A stretch of DNA of 60,000 nucleotides, taken from contig WPIO01000086.1 of assembly GCA_009760855.2 (NCBI GenBank), positions 1,229,001 to 1,289,000 of the forward strand, given 5' to 3'. Source of the DNA: Cristatella mucedo. Taxonomy: Eukaryota; Bryozoa; Phylactolaemata; Cristatellidae. This document shows positions 11,855 to 22,397 of this stretch, piece by piece. Each line of letters begins with the position of its first letter. Within the stretch, counting starts at the first letter, position 1. The notes beneath the pieces were generated by a model, which ran no database searches, was not told the DNA's origin, and was given only the letters and a program-made list of their open reading frames with translations. The translations under genes and the position numbers were made by a program.

Positions 11855-11992
11855 GGCTGGTTTGGTCCAGCGGTTAAGGTGCTCGCCCCGACTAAGGGCT
11901 GGCTGGGGTAGTGAGCTCGAGCCCAGAGGCATACGTGAAGCGCCTGAATAGAGATGAGAAAAGTTCTCTTGGGGTGCTACACAAATGACTTA
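11855..11992 (+). mobile_element. SINE-1
   Basis: The head GGTTTGGTCCAGCGGTTAAG has a pol III A-box form and GAGCTCGAGCCC is the B box. The tail AAGCGCCTGAATAGAGATGA, then GTTCTCTTGGGGTGCTA, matches the LINE-B 3' hairpin region. Confidence 0.88.
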
Positions 11993-12740
11993 TATTTTTG
12001 CTTTAAGACCCGGGGTCTACAAAGGCTAGAAAATTCAACAGTCTGATTTGTATATAGCCGCATAAGATCATTGAAAGTAGTATAATGTGCGTCCAGACCT
12101 GCAGCTTGCACCTTTCTAAAGTCTGCTAGTGCTATTCCAGCTGTAGAACAAGAGCTCGACCTCGTATACAACTAGGTACTGCACACTAGTTACTTTGTAC
12201 CCTACAGCCGAACCCCAAGTAGCGAGAAGCAGAGGCATAGTTTAGCGTTATACTCTTGCTCATTGAGCACACCGCTCTGGAGATCCTCTCTTTTTGTAAT
12301 CACCGATGCATTTTGTGCATTAGGTAACGAAAATCTTGTGTCAAAAAAACGGAGATCCCATTTACTTACTTTCCCGCTTTTGGATTTTTGTGAAACTAAA
12401 GTTAGTTGGGCACCGCCTTCCCGATCAGACAGCTAAATCTTATGAAGATCACTCTAGATTGTTTATATAAATGGGTATTTCTTCCGCTCACCTAACTGTA
12501 CAGCCCTCAAGACCGTGGTTGGGGCCACTGGGTTCTGAGCTAATTCTCCTGCAGCCACCGCCGCAGCGGCTGCAGCCATAGCTGCCGCAGCCGCCGCCGA
12601 GGAGCGAATGATTAACTCTGCCGAACCTCTGTCATTCGAAGTCAACCTCAGACGTTATTCTTGTCTGCGCTGGCAGAGCAAAGGAGAGCCAGTGTTGTGC
12701 CCTTTCTTCAATGCTTTGCGCCTTTTAATCTGTTGACCAG
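11993..12740. other. Upstream of BRI3-like exon; no gene supported
   Basis: Contains a GCC/GCA-rich stretch (12547-12601) that reads as an alanine run on either strand. An upstream exon of BRI3-like copy 1 was looked for here and not found. Confidence 0.4.
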
Positions 12741-12928
12741 GCTGCTACCCAGGGATGAACCCTCCTCCGATGCAATACCCGCAGCCGAAAAGCTACGCGC
12801 CACCGAGCTACACCGCACCTCCTCAGCCTCAGTACCTGTATTCGACAGCTGCGCCGCAGCCGCAATGCATCGCCATCAACTGCGCCTCGGCTCAACCGAA
12901 CGTTGTGGTCGTCGGTGCATGCAATCAC
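12741..12928 (+). CDS. BRI3-like copy 1, internal exon (Pro/Tyr-rich N-terminal region)
   Basis: This is an internal coding exon of a small membrane protein of the brain protein I3 (BRI3) family. The acceptor AG is at 12739-12740 after a pyrimidine-rich stretch, and the donor GTGAGT starts at 12929. The frame begins at phase 1 and encodes 62 whole codons, with tyrosine- and proline-rich sequence first (PPPMQYPQP, a PPSY motif that could bind WW domains, then QPQYLY). It ends in NVVVVGACNH, matching the valine-rich segment that precedes the membrane domain of BRI3. The exon ends in phase 0, as does copy 2's matching exon at 52638-52861. An alternative acceptor at 12751-12752 would start the exon at 12753. 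I could not find the upstream first exon; translation from the ATG at 12755 after a non-coding exon is also possible. Family assignment is firm when read with the exon at 19245. Confidence 0.82.
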
Positions 12929-13779
12929 GTGAGTTTAAAACTGCCTTTGCACACTGTCACGCGAGAGAGCTCTATCGAGATGGCATTGCCTATGTGCTTA
13001 CTGGGGCTCGCCGACTGCTTTAAAGGGCTCCATACAAAACCCACTGCTGGCGTAAGAAGTTCTAGCACGTAGCGTTATGTAATTATCCGCAAAGTAATAG
13101 GGCAAAGTTGTGTAATGTTCTAGCACAAGCACAGAGTTATTGCGACACGTTATTATGCAATAATCTAATGCAATTTAAAGTAAGTGTAATGTTAGTACGG
13201 CGAGCTAACTAACTGGCAATGCTAGCTTATCATAGGGTTTGACTATTATTATTGAGCTCAGAAATAGTTAATATGACCATCTATTAAAATTTGCTAGATG
13301 GTCAGATTTACTTTATTTTGCATATTTTACTAAGTAAACCATGCACTGCTGCTTTGACACCCTAATAGGCGTTAAGCATCAAAAGATCGCTGGACTCGCC
13401 TCGAAGTTCTTCCTAGTTCGGACGTTTTCCAGTCTGCAGCTAGCGGCCATCATTCAATGCCAAGGCCCATTCACCGATGCCTGCCCGCCTCACTTGTTGA
13501 TCGAGAACTAGGATAATTTTGTTTGTATCCGTTCCTTGCTAACTTTCTGTCACAAAAGTTAAGCGACCTCCTCGTCCTTGCAACCTACCCGGCTGATTGA
13601 AGAGTGGCTATAACTAGTATATCAGAATTGTGAGTCTAGCGCCCAAATACAAAATTACGACGCCGAAAAGTCGCATCTGTATTAATTTTTCAATTGCATG
13701 CCTTGTTAAAAATATGTCTATGATAAACATACCGTCATCTGCTCATAACCAGGGCACGTCCTTTACAGCGTCCTATGCT
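12929..13779 (+). other. Intron of BRI3-like copy 1, first part
   Basis: AT-rich sequence after the GTGAGT donor. No repeat or exon is recognised. Confidence 0.6.
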
Positions 13780-13880
13780 GTTATTTTCGAGTGCCCTCCA
13801 GACTCTGCTATGCTTCTCACTTTGTCTTTAGTGCATGAGACGGAGTCTGTTGGCGGCGGAGTGCATACCAAAAGCTGTTT
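13780..13880 (+). mobile_element. LINE-A 3' remnant
   Basis: CTCCAGACTCTGCTATGCTT and GAGACGGAGTCTGTTGGCGG match the LINE-A C-terminus (PDSAMLLTLSLVHETESVGG). Confidence 0.75.
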
Positions 13881-13885
13881 CAGCT

Positions 13886-13931
13886 TTTTGTACTAAATAT
13901 AACACTTTCCAGTGTTATATTTAGTACAAAA
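13886..13931. repeat. Perfect 21-bp inverted repeat, 4-nt loop
   Basis: The left arm (13886-13906) begins TTTTGTACTAAATATAACAC, the loop TTCC is at 13907-13910 and the right arm is at 13911-13931. All 21 pairs match. It abuts the LINE-A remnant. Confidence 0.95.
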
Positions 13932-14050
13932 GTCCAGTGTAACGCTTGCCTATTCCATGCGGCTTCCTAACACTATTGACGGAAAGACATACATGTCCTC
14001 AGCCTCAGATCTTGCCCATGCATCCTTCAAAAACCTGTTTTAGTTTAGTA

Positions 14051-14113
14051 CCACTAATAATAATAATAATAAATTTGTATAGCGCCCTAAGAGGACTTGA
14101 TTTCCTTTTAGAA
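14051..14113 (-). mobile_element. SINE-1 or LINE-B tail, reverse
   Basis: (AAT)n then TTTGTATAGCGCCCTAAGAG. Only the shared tail remains, so the family cannot be decided. Confidence 0.6.
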
Positions 14114-14653
14114 TAATACGGTTGTTGCTAGAATCCGAAATCAGATACGTGATAATCTCCACAAGCAGCAGTAATAGTATAAACAGGAACATACATACGA
14201 AAAACGAATCACAAAGTACCACTAGTTTACTTACTAGGAAGACAGCACAAGACCAGGAGAACTAAAACAGCTTTCGCTCTGCATTCCGATTGCATTTTCT
14301 AGTAAAGACAGTGGAACTTGTATTGACAGACCAATTAGACTCTTCTCGCAAAATCTTACTCTTGGCAAGAATGTACATGTCTCGTTTAAAAATTGTCGTA
14401 TCACCAAGTCATCATTTTTACGAATGTGTTAAAAGTGTTACTGGTGTACAACCACTTTCTCACATTAGGTCAAATATCTCTAAAATTTCTTTTGGATCTC
14501 CTGGCAACTTTTAATATCATTGCTCACAGTGGACTTTTTGATCACATAATATCGTGCCTTGGCATAATCGTCAATGCGTTTCGGTTGTTTAGGTCATAAT
14601 TCAGCGGGAGATTTCAAAGCATCGACGTCAGCTGTAATGATCATCCGGGAAGC
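14114..14653 (+). other. Intron of BRI3-like copy 1
   Basis: AT-rich; short ORFs only; nothing recognised. Confidence 0.5.
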
Positions 14654-14661
14654 CCTTGAAG

Positions 14662-14848
14662 CAGCGGTTCTCAATCTGTGGGTCGCGACCCCTTTGGGGG
14701 TCGAATGAACCTTTCACAGAGGTCGCCTAAGACTATCGGAAAACATGCATTTCAATATTTTGCACAAAATAGTTTGATGGTTGGGGGTCGCTACATCATG
14801 AGGAACTTTATTAAAGGGTCGCGGAATTTTGAAAGTTGAGAAGCACAG
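14662..14848. mobile_element. SPIN-like hAT MITE
   Basis: This is a 187-bp non-autonomous element. It starts CAGCGGTTCTCAATCTGTGG and has GTCGCGACCCCTTTGGGGGT, GGTCGCCTAAGACTATCGGA, ATGGTTGGGGGTCGC and TTATTAAAGGGTCGCGG in the order I know from SPIN elements. It ends TTGAGAAGCACAG, the imperfect inverted copy of its start. Flanking 8-bp sequences CCTTGAAG (14654-14661) and TCTTTAAG (14849-14856) match at 6 of 8 positions, as expected for an aged hAT target duplication. It has no coding capacity and depends on a hAT transposase elsewhere. It lies in the intron of BRI3-like copy 1. Confidence 0.85.
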
Positions 14849-14856
14849 TCTTTAAG

Positions 14857-15378
14857 TTTGGTCTATACTAATGATCTTTGCTTAGTCTAATCTTTTTTTC
14901 AAAATTTGGAATCTTTCCCTTGCCAATGGGAACGGAATTCATGCTTTTATTGTATGCAGATGACAAAAAGCAGTGCTTGAACTTGTGTACCTATCTGCCT
15001 TCGATCGTGGTGTACTCTCTTAAATCCTTTGCTACTTATACTTCATGTTCCTAAACTGGACGTGTTATGGTACAACCACTTATTATTTTATGATTAAATT
15101 CGCTAGAATAATAATTTAACCTTCTTTCATCAAAGGAAAGTTGCTCAACATAGGGCCTATTGAGATAAGAGTAAGGCAGCCAAACTTATTTTATACATTT
15201 GTGGCAAAGCATATATATATATTACTGCCATTCACGTCTTTCAGGATTTCCGACCTGTACAATAAATCTAAGGAAACTGGTGCGAAATTCAGCAGCTCGC
15301 CTGATTTCTCAACAGCCCAGCTGCCATATTACGTCGATTCTGCCCAAGCCTCATTTGCTTCCTGCCGACTATAAAACA
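14857..15378 (+). other. Intron of BRI3-like copy 1
   Basis: AT-rich, no feature recognised apart from a short AT run at 15211-15221. Confidence 0.5.
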
Positions 15379-15450
15379 GTAATAATATTATTAATAAGAC
15401 GTTTTATAGCACCCTTAAAGAACTAAGTCTTTCTCAGTATTTTACATATT
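15379..15450 (-). mobile_element. LINE-B/SINE-1 tail, reverse
   Basis: (AAT)n then TTTTATAGCACCCTTAAAGA and ACTAAGTCTTTC; diverged terminal hairpin. Confidence 0.6.
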
Positions 15451-15533
15451 GTGTAGGGGAACGTGTCAGCAAATGCTTTGAGGAACAGGTTCTTGTTTTA
15501 GCTTCTTTTTGATTTCGTCAAGGCAAGTGATTA

Positions 15534-15770
15534 GTTTTGTATGTACTTATGCTTACTGACACTGTGCACGCTGCCACTGACAATACTTGCGCACTGACCC
15601 TGTGCACTTCACCCCTAACCATTTAATTCTTGTTGTTTATTCAGAATGCTACCACTAACCATTCAATCGTGCTTCCTTTTCATCAAATTTAAATCTAAAT
15701 CACCTAGAAATATATTGAGTTCTCTGAGGGCATTATATCAAATGTATTATTATTATTATCATTATTATCG
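15534..15770 (+). mobile_element. LINE-B 3' UTR and tail
   Basis: The repeated UTR units (CTGACACTGTGCACGCTGCC, CTGACCCTGTGCACTTCACC) and the diverged hairpin (TCACCTAGAAATATATTGAG) with (TTA)n. The ORF is absent. Confidence 0.85.
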
Positions 15771-15984
15771 GACATTGTGACATAATCCGGGTCCAGATTC
15801 AGGCTTCCGGAAAATACAAAGTCTAAAGGCATGAACTCAGAATATTACGAGCCTGTTTAGAGGCGTAGCTGAGCGACTCCAGACAGAAGTGGGGGCGAAA
15901 GAAGGAAGCAAAGTGGGAGTTATTTTAAATAGTGAGAGAGTAAAGTGAACTAAATTTGAATATCAAAAGCCTCAACGTGAACTT

Positions 15985-16241
15985 TTGATGAGATAACAAA
16001 GTGCGGGTCTGTGGAAAGTGGTGCGTTTTGGCAATTGGAACGTTCCTAAAAGGAATCCCAAGAGCTTCAAATACTTGCACAATATGTAACTTGCTTTTAA
16101 ACCGGCACGAAGACCCGTGAGTAACGATATACAGAATTCAAGATATGATGTCAAAAATGCTATGTCAAGATTGGCTATGGTACACTTGTCCAAGCACGTC
16201 TGGATTCTTGTAATGGTGCATGGTTGAAGCAAGCAGACCAA
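15985..16241 (-). pseudogene. LINE-B ORF fragment, degenerate
   Basis: Translates in reverse to TRIQTCLDKCTIANLDIAFL and then LEFCISLLTGLRAG, an aged version of IRTCLDKDTTSKLVHAFMTS followed by LDFCNSLLTGLPA. Confidence 0.75.
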
Positions 16242-16276
16242 TACTTAGGTGCAGTGGCCGTCTATTTTAAGGTTGA

Positions 16277-16678
16277 TTATGTATGGGAAATCCAAATTAG
16301 GTGCAGATGCTTCAGTGAGATATGCTTGCAGAGCACAATTGGAGGGCAATGCTTTCTGAACTCTGCATCCCCCAGGGTTAGCCCATAAATTTTTAAGTTG
16401 GTTATAATCATTCGGGAGAGAGCACTTCGAATATACTTGACGGTGCTTTTGAAGTTACTCAAAGCGATGACATGTTTGAGAACTCGAGGCGAAACAATAT
16501 GCTGGAGGACACGCAACATTAGCAGAGTTTCGACGAACGAACAAGATTTTCGCCAAGGTGTTTTTGTAGCAAGCACAAGTTGAAGACATGATGGCTGTGC
16601 ATGGGAAGCGGTAAAGAAAAATGGTCGACACATTAAGCAGTCAAGCCGGTGATTAATGTCGGCACGTTGCCGTGGCAT
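16277..16678 (-). other. Unrecognised 133-codon ORF
   Basis: An open frame from 16678 down to 16277 inside the copy 1 intron. The product is basic and hydrophobic, with no motif I recognise and no Kozak or splice evidence. It abuts the LINE-B fragment and may be part of a decayed transposon. Confidence 0.2.
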
Positions 16679-17344
16679 TTGCTGTACACGCCAGCCAAGA
16701 GCTCAGATTACCAGCCAAAGTGCCAGATGCCGACCGATGTGTCGAATATAAGCCAGCTTTCACTCTTCACCTCAGCGACGAATGCCTCCCAAAACTAGAG
16801 CCACTCACCGTTACCTTCTCTAGAGCAAATAACGCGATTGCATTTAGGATAGCCGCTCTAATTTAATGGCATTTTGGAGTTTCGAATAAAAACTCTGCAA
16901 TGTAGTCACGGACCGAAGCGCATAACCCCAATGAACAGAATGTTTCCCAGTTTAATACAGACTGTGGTGGTTGCATAAATTTCAGCTCATTGCATTTGCA
17001 ATATCACCGTTATTCAGTAATCCCCGTACAGTCAATGCGGGTTGTCAGTCGTTTACCGTCCAAAACGCAAGTCTGACCGATGAAGTAGGTAGTGAGCAGA
17101 CATTTCTAGTACTATAAGGCCACAAAATTGCGTTCATTAGATTGGTTTGAGACCAAATTTGAGAGGACTACAGCAGGCGGTGCCAATCGAGAAAATGCAG
17201 TGTTCCCCATTTGAACTTAATTTTTTGGATCTGATCAATAGCCGATTTCTTATCACTATATATTTGTTGGATTCAAAATGGCTAGGCACAATGGCCATAC
17301 ACACAGCCAATGGCTATCAACGCTGTTTCTCACCTGCTGTACTT
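16679..17344 (+). other. Intron of BRI3-like copy 1
   Basis: No repeat or exon recognised. Confidence 0.45.
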
Positions 17345-17349
17345 TGAGC

Positions 17350-17420
17350 GACAATAATAATAATAAGTATTAATGTAGGGCCTTAATGAGCTGAATTTCT
17401 ATTCAGGCACTTGATAGAGA
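17350..17420 (-). mobile_element. SINE-1 tail remnant, reverse
   Basis: (AAT)n then GGGCCTTAATGAGCTGAATT and TCTATTCAGGC, closer to the SINE-1 tail than to LINE-B. Confidence 0.5.
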
Positions 17421-17606
17421 TTCGGTTCGCAGCAAACAATAAATCTTGCACAGACAAGCATTCAACGCACGAATATAAAAAAGTTCTCAGCGGTGCTGTA
17501 CACAAATAGTTGTCTTTCCCTTAATCTTGACTCTCATAGTCTCCTGATGCAAAGGACAATTAGTATGAACAGAGCCAAGCCTTTGAAAAACATTTTGGTT
17601 TATAGC

Positions 17607-18515
17607 TAATAATAATAATATTAATAATGTACTTGATAAAGCGCCCTCAGAGAACTTAATCTCTTTCTAGGCGCTTTACATTTGCTGCAAAGGGAAATGC
17701 AATTGAATGGTATGTAAAATCATGCTTGAAAAACAAACAAAATGAATAACATGGTTAGGGGTGACATGCACAGGGTCAGCATGCAAATGTGGTTAGTGAC
17801 AGCATGCACAGTGTCAGCACGCATAAGCACATCGAAGACGAATCACTGGGACCCACTAAATGCTCTCCTAAATAGGTGTGTTTTTAAGTTCCTTTTAAAT
17901 GTGGTCAGGTCAGGGGATGTTCTGACGCAGGTCGGGAGGGAGTTCCAGGCTTTGGGAGCATACGAACTAAATGCACGGTCTCTAAAGGATTTAAGGTTTG
18001 TACAAGGTATTTCTAGACTGTTGGATTCCGAAAAGCGGGTGGTACGATGCTTGGCCTGATGGGGGAGTATGTCGGAGAGATAGGCTGGAGCCATAGAATG
18101 AAGGGACCTAAAAGTGAGCGACAAAACCTTGAAGTCAATCCGTTGCTTGACTGGTAGCCAGTGCAGGTCGGCGAGAAGTGGAGTAACGTGGCAACTGCGA
18201 CGTTCACGACAGACAAGCTTGGCTGCAGAGTTTTGCACCAGCTGCATTCGCCTGGTCGCACATGCTGGTAGGCCAGTAAGCAGTGAGTTGCAGAAGTCGA
18301 GACGAGATGTCCCGAATGCATGGACCAACTTAGGCGTGGTATCCTTACCTAAACAAGCCCGAATTTTAGCAATTTTATGAATCTGAAAAAAGGCAGATTT
18401 GTGGAGCTGATATGGTCGTCTAACGAGAGGTCGCTTTGGAATGTGACACCTAGATTTCGAGCTGATTCGACAGGAGATATGCTGGCAGAGCCAATTTTGA
18501 GAGACAGCCTTTCTC
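17607..18515 (-). mobile_element. LINE-B, 5'-truncated, reverse
   Basis: Tail, full 3' UTR and an open frame of 161 codons (18328 to 17843) covering LDFCNSLLTGLPACATRRMQ through AFSSYAPKAWNSLPTCV. Well preserved. It lies antisense in the BRI3-like copy 1 intron. Confidence 0.92.
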
Positions 18516-18754
18516 GCTCTTTTAACTTGATATAATAATCAGGCTACGATGAAGATGAGGTGATGCCAGTCGGTCGTCAGTTTACGTGTTGGACGTCTGG
18601 TGCTTGAAGGCACGGTCACCAAGATATGTGAAGTTACATTGGGGCGTAACAGAGATCGATCAGAGTCAGAAGAGCGGGTAATTTGATTGGAGACCTGCTG
18701 TGAAATTGATTCGGACGGGTAGGTTGAGATAAACATGAAGGAGCATAAGATCTT

Positions 18755-18910
18755 TGATAAAATTTTGAAGTCGATTCACTGCTTGACATACAGTCAGTAA
18801 GCTGAGGCATAATGTAGTAGTTGCTAAGCTGACGACAGATAAGCGTAGCAGCCTAGTTTTGCACCAATTTTAAGCGTCTTAATGCATGCGCAAGAAGACC
18901 TGAAAGTGGA
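18755..18910 (-). mobile_element. LINE-B fragment, reverse, degenerate
   Basis: TTTTGAAGTCGATTCACTGC and GTTTTGCACCAATTTTAAGC match the post-RT region. Confidence 0.65.
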
Positions 18911-19244
18911 TAGCTCTGGTGCGCAGCTTTTTGCATACGTGGTACTAATTGTAGCTTTTTAAATACGGTAGAACAACGTGTGCCATTTAAAATAAATGTA
19001 CCCTCCCCCTATAACATTCTGCTTTATCAATGATGGTTTTAGATCGCCTTAGATTAAAATTTTCCGGAACCTTTTTATTGGCTGCTCTGGCTCCTGACTC
19101 GCAGGCACTATAGAGTATGAGGAAGAGCTCTGCGACAGTACTCCAGCCGTGTATGCGCTGTACGGCACGAGCTGTGTGGCAGAGCCACCTCTGCTCTCGG
19201 CTTCACTAACTGACTGCACTTGAGCGAGCAACTTTCTTCATCAG

Positions 19245-19367
19245 GTGTTCGTGAGTGACTACGACTGCTTCGCTATCGTCCTCGCTATTCTGTTCTTTCC
19301 CATCGGCGTACTATTCTGCCTCTGCATGAGGAGAAGCAGGTGCGTCCACTGCGGATTAGTCGTGTAA
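19245..19367 (+). CDS. BRI3-like copy 1, terminal exon (transmembrane segment and CxxC)
   Basis: This is the last coding exon, with an acceptor CAG at 19242-19244 after a CT-rich tract and a TAA stop at 19365-19367. It encodes 40 residues: a short link with a DYDCF core, a hydrophobic helix (about residues 9-27, including AILFFPIGVLFCLC), a basic MRRSR stop-transfer, and a C-terminal CVHCG. This order matches the C-terminus of vertebrate BRI3, a small membrane protein of about 125 residues reported in endolysosomal membranes; its molecular role is poorly settled. It joins the exon ending at 12928 in phase 0 over a 6.3-kb intron that holds a MITE and LINE-B. In vertebrate BRI3 a CPxC sits before the helix, whereas here only CNH remains at the junction. 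The C-terminal CxxC is kept. Confidence 0.85.
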   Translation: MFVSDYDCFAIVLAILFFPIGVLFCLCMRRSRCVHCGLVV

Positions 19368-19520
19368 CGCACTGCGGGCCACATCCAGCGGACGACGTCA
19401 CTTTGGCAGCTATCATGATGTGAGAAGAATGTAACACACGCCTTCTACTTGGCAACCGCATGTATGGCGCCAAAAAGCCCACGTTTCATGTCGAAATAAA
19501 CCAGGAGAAGAAAACTTAAC
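19368..19520 (+). other. Putative 3' UTR of BRI3-like copy 1
   Basis: Sequence after the TAA contains a consensus AATAAA at 19495-19500, about 130 bases downstream of the stop. That is a plausible polyadenylation signal for a compact 3' UTR. The cleavage site itself is not visible. Confidence 0.45.
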
Positions 19521-20699
19521 CTGACTGGTGGGTTTCTTTCGCAATGCTGGATTTTCGAGCGTGCTGTCATATTCAGTGCATTCGTCCAACAGAGCAATAA
19601 TAGAAACTGCACACATTAATTGCCAATTAACAAATGCGATTGCCTCTCGCCCCCCCTGCTACGATCCGCGGGACAGCCAAATTGGTTTTATGTGCCTATG
19701 ACCCTAGTAAAATGCTTTGTTTTTTGGAGAATAGTTACTTTCAGTTGCCGCATTCGGTTAATGTCACCTCATTAAACTTTCGCATAGTTTTTTGGTGTTT
19801 CTGGTTTGGCTCTGAACGTCGCTAAAAAATTAGTAGTTAATCCACCGACTATTTTTTCATACGATCCAAAATGTTTTCTCCAGGCGCTTGATATAAGCGG
19901 ATCGTAGTTATTGTTAATTTTGAACTTTTTGTTAGCTATGACAACTAATATAAATATTTCAAATTTTTTTTTAAATCTCAGTTCTTAGTTACTTGAAGTC
20001 GTCTGCTGGACAGGTGCTAGCATCATGACTGATATCACTCGGTGAAATTTTATTTTACTACTGAAATATATTGTAAGGTAACATCAGTGCTAAAAACCTA
20101 CAAGATACCTTTGCTTCAGAGCCGCAAAACAAGAAAAGTAGGCGTACCCATAGTTATTAAGTGAGTCAGGTTTTACCAAAGTTTGACTGAGCCGTAAATA
20201 CATCTTCGACATCAGTTCATACCATCCTGGGCAATGAGGAGATATTTCCTTTGTCCTTTTTCTGAAGTGACGCTAGAGTAATATTACGGGCGGAAGAACA
20301 GTAGTACTCATAACTTACGATAGCAGAGCCGATAGGATAATATATTTTGAGTAGTGTCATCATGTAGTGACCCAAAGGCATGAGCTCATTACTGATCGAT
20401 GTCATGACATCCTATGACATGAAAAATAACAAGCAAGCCAAAAAATTTGTTCCTAGCAATACTTTCTCCGCCCGTGTCTTCTGTCCTTTGTTGCCAATGC
20501 ATTCTGAAACTGCACGCTCTCCCTAGCTACTTAACGTGCTCCATTTCCAGAACTTCTCAAGTGCTTAGACAGGAATTCACTTTCCTCAAGGCGATATAGA
20601 AATTTCTCCGAACGCTTATATTATTATCAGACGGATATTTTGAATGACCAAATTGCGTAGGCAATTTATCAAATGTTTATCCTAAAACTAAAGCTCCAT
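19521..20699. other. No gene recognised
   Basis: AT-rich intergenic sequence after BRI3-like copy 1. No supportable exon or repeat. Confidence 0.5.
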
Positions 20700-20714
20700 C
20701 TTAGGTCTTTTAGT

Positions 20715-21335
20715 GTGGCACCACTCTTTAGATAAGTGCAGCGAAGTTTTCAAGAGTTTGCCATCACAAACAGGCTCAACAGTTGCTGCAAATCTGCACC
20801 TAGGCTTGTCTGACGTGAGCGTCGCAGTTACCACATCACACTACTTCTCGCCGAACTGCACTGGCTTCCAATTAAGCAGCGCATTGACTTCAAGTTATGT
20901 CACTCTCGTTTGGGTCCCTTCATTATCTGGCTCTAGGCTACCAATCAGATCATCTCCCCACCAGGCCAGGCATAGTACATCCCGCTGTTCTGAGTCAAAG
21001 CGTTAAGCTATATCTCGCAGGAGCCTCAAAACCTTTGGAGACGGTGCCTCCATTTTGTGTACCCCAAAAATCTGGAAATCACTTCCGACTGACATCGTAA
21101 CATCCCCTGACTTGAAGAAAACTTAAAAATAAGCTAAAATTCATCTGTTTCTCATAGCATTTAGTGGGTCCTTGTGATTTTTACTTTGAGTGCTTATGCG
21201 TGCTGACGTTGTACATGCTAACACAAATCATATTATACACGTTGACACTGTGCATGTCGCCTCTAATCGTGTTATGTGTGTTGGCATTGTGAATCTTGCT
21301 ATAAACTACTGGACAGTGCTTCCTTAACAGCACAT
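20715..21335 (+). mobile_element. LINE-B 3' half, degenerate
   Basis: Starts near the RLVC region (CGCCGAACTGCACTGGCTTC), passes HQARHSTSRCSESKR and ends in the 3' UTR repeats (TTGACACTGTGCATGTCGCC). Several frameshifts; the terminal hairpin is not recognisable. Confidence 0.8.
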
Positions 21336-22225
21336 GCAAAGTATCTGTTGTCACGCAGTCCTTTTTAAGGCTGTTGACATGTCCAATTTGGAGCCGCTGA
21401 TAATGTAATCGATAAGTGGTTAGCTAGGTTTGACATGAGGCTGGTGGCGGTACTCAATGCTGGTTGCTTCGGATGATCTACACGGTTATTTCCACCAAGA
21501 GTATCAAACATTCACTAACAACTGGTGATCTTGAGCCAAACTTTTCCCGGCCAGTGGAGACTGATGCAATATCTGTGCTATCACAATCTACCCTTCGATG
21601 AATTAAAATTTCGAGGCTCTATTGATTATTCCACCTGTTTAATTATTTATTATTGATTATTCCTATTGATTATTCCCCTTGTCCCGTGTGCTTTAAATAA
21701 AACATATGCAAAAATGTTAGCAGGCTTTGTCGTACAGATGGCATTTTTAATGAACTCTGTTGATGATTACACTTATATTTCCGGACCAAGCATTACGTCA
21801 GCGGCATGCGACGCGCCAGCAACTGCCGTAAATGCTGTAGCGGAGGTCACAAGCACAGTGATCGCTACGCCCGCAGTTTACTAGTGCCTAGCTTCAAGAC
21901 TTTGCGGCAGGCTTGGGTGAAAAAATTGCAACCTCTAGCCCACGTTACCCTCAGGTCACCGGGCTGGCTGAAATATCCATGTGGCCAGCGCAGGTCACCG
22001 TGATAAAAATGTTCAGCGAGGGCAAACAGCATAGTGCTATCCAATGCACCAGGAGGAAATACACTATTGGGAACGGACTTCCAACTCCAGCCACTTTATT
22101 GCTCCGGCATTGCTACCATAAAATCATTGACCTGTCTTTCACCTAGTAAACAGCAGCCACTAAAACTAATAAGCAAGTAGAAGACAGCCAGCATCGGCAC
22201 CCAAGGGGTTGTACGGCGACAAAGT
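21336..22225. other. No gene recognised
   Basis: A 72-codon ORF at 21666-21884 has no motif. Nothing can be supported. Confidence 0.45.
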
Positions 22226-22397
22226 ACAATGCCAAGGCCGAGATAACCCAAGAGGTATGATTCTCGCTCTTCACAGCCGAGTCGTGGGTTCGAATCGAGC
22301 AGTGGGTGCCCCTTGATTTCCAACTGCAAGCGGTGGTGATGGCCGTTAAGGCTATTCTTCTCTAAACAAACGGGGCTGTTAAATCAGCTAATATTGG
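22226..22397 (+). mobile_element. SINE-2
   Basis: B box GTGGGTTCGAATCGAGC, then the body CTGCAAGCGGTGGTGATGGC and the end CTGTTAAATCAGCTAATATT. The head dyad is degraded. Confidence 0.8.

Noticed and set aside
12463-12645. Alanine-run ORF upstream of BRI3-like exon
   Set aside because: The run is open on both strands and has no convincing splice link to the exon at 12741.
16277-16678. 133-codon minus ORF as a gene
   Set aside because: No motif or splice context; it adjoins a degenerate LINE-B. Listed only as unrecognised.
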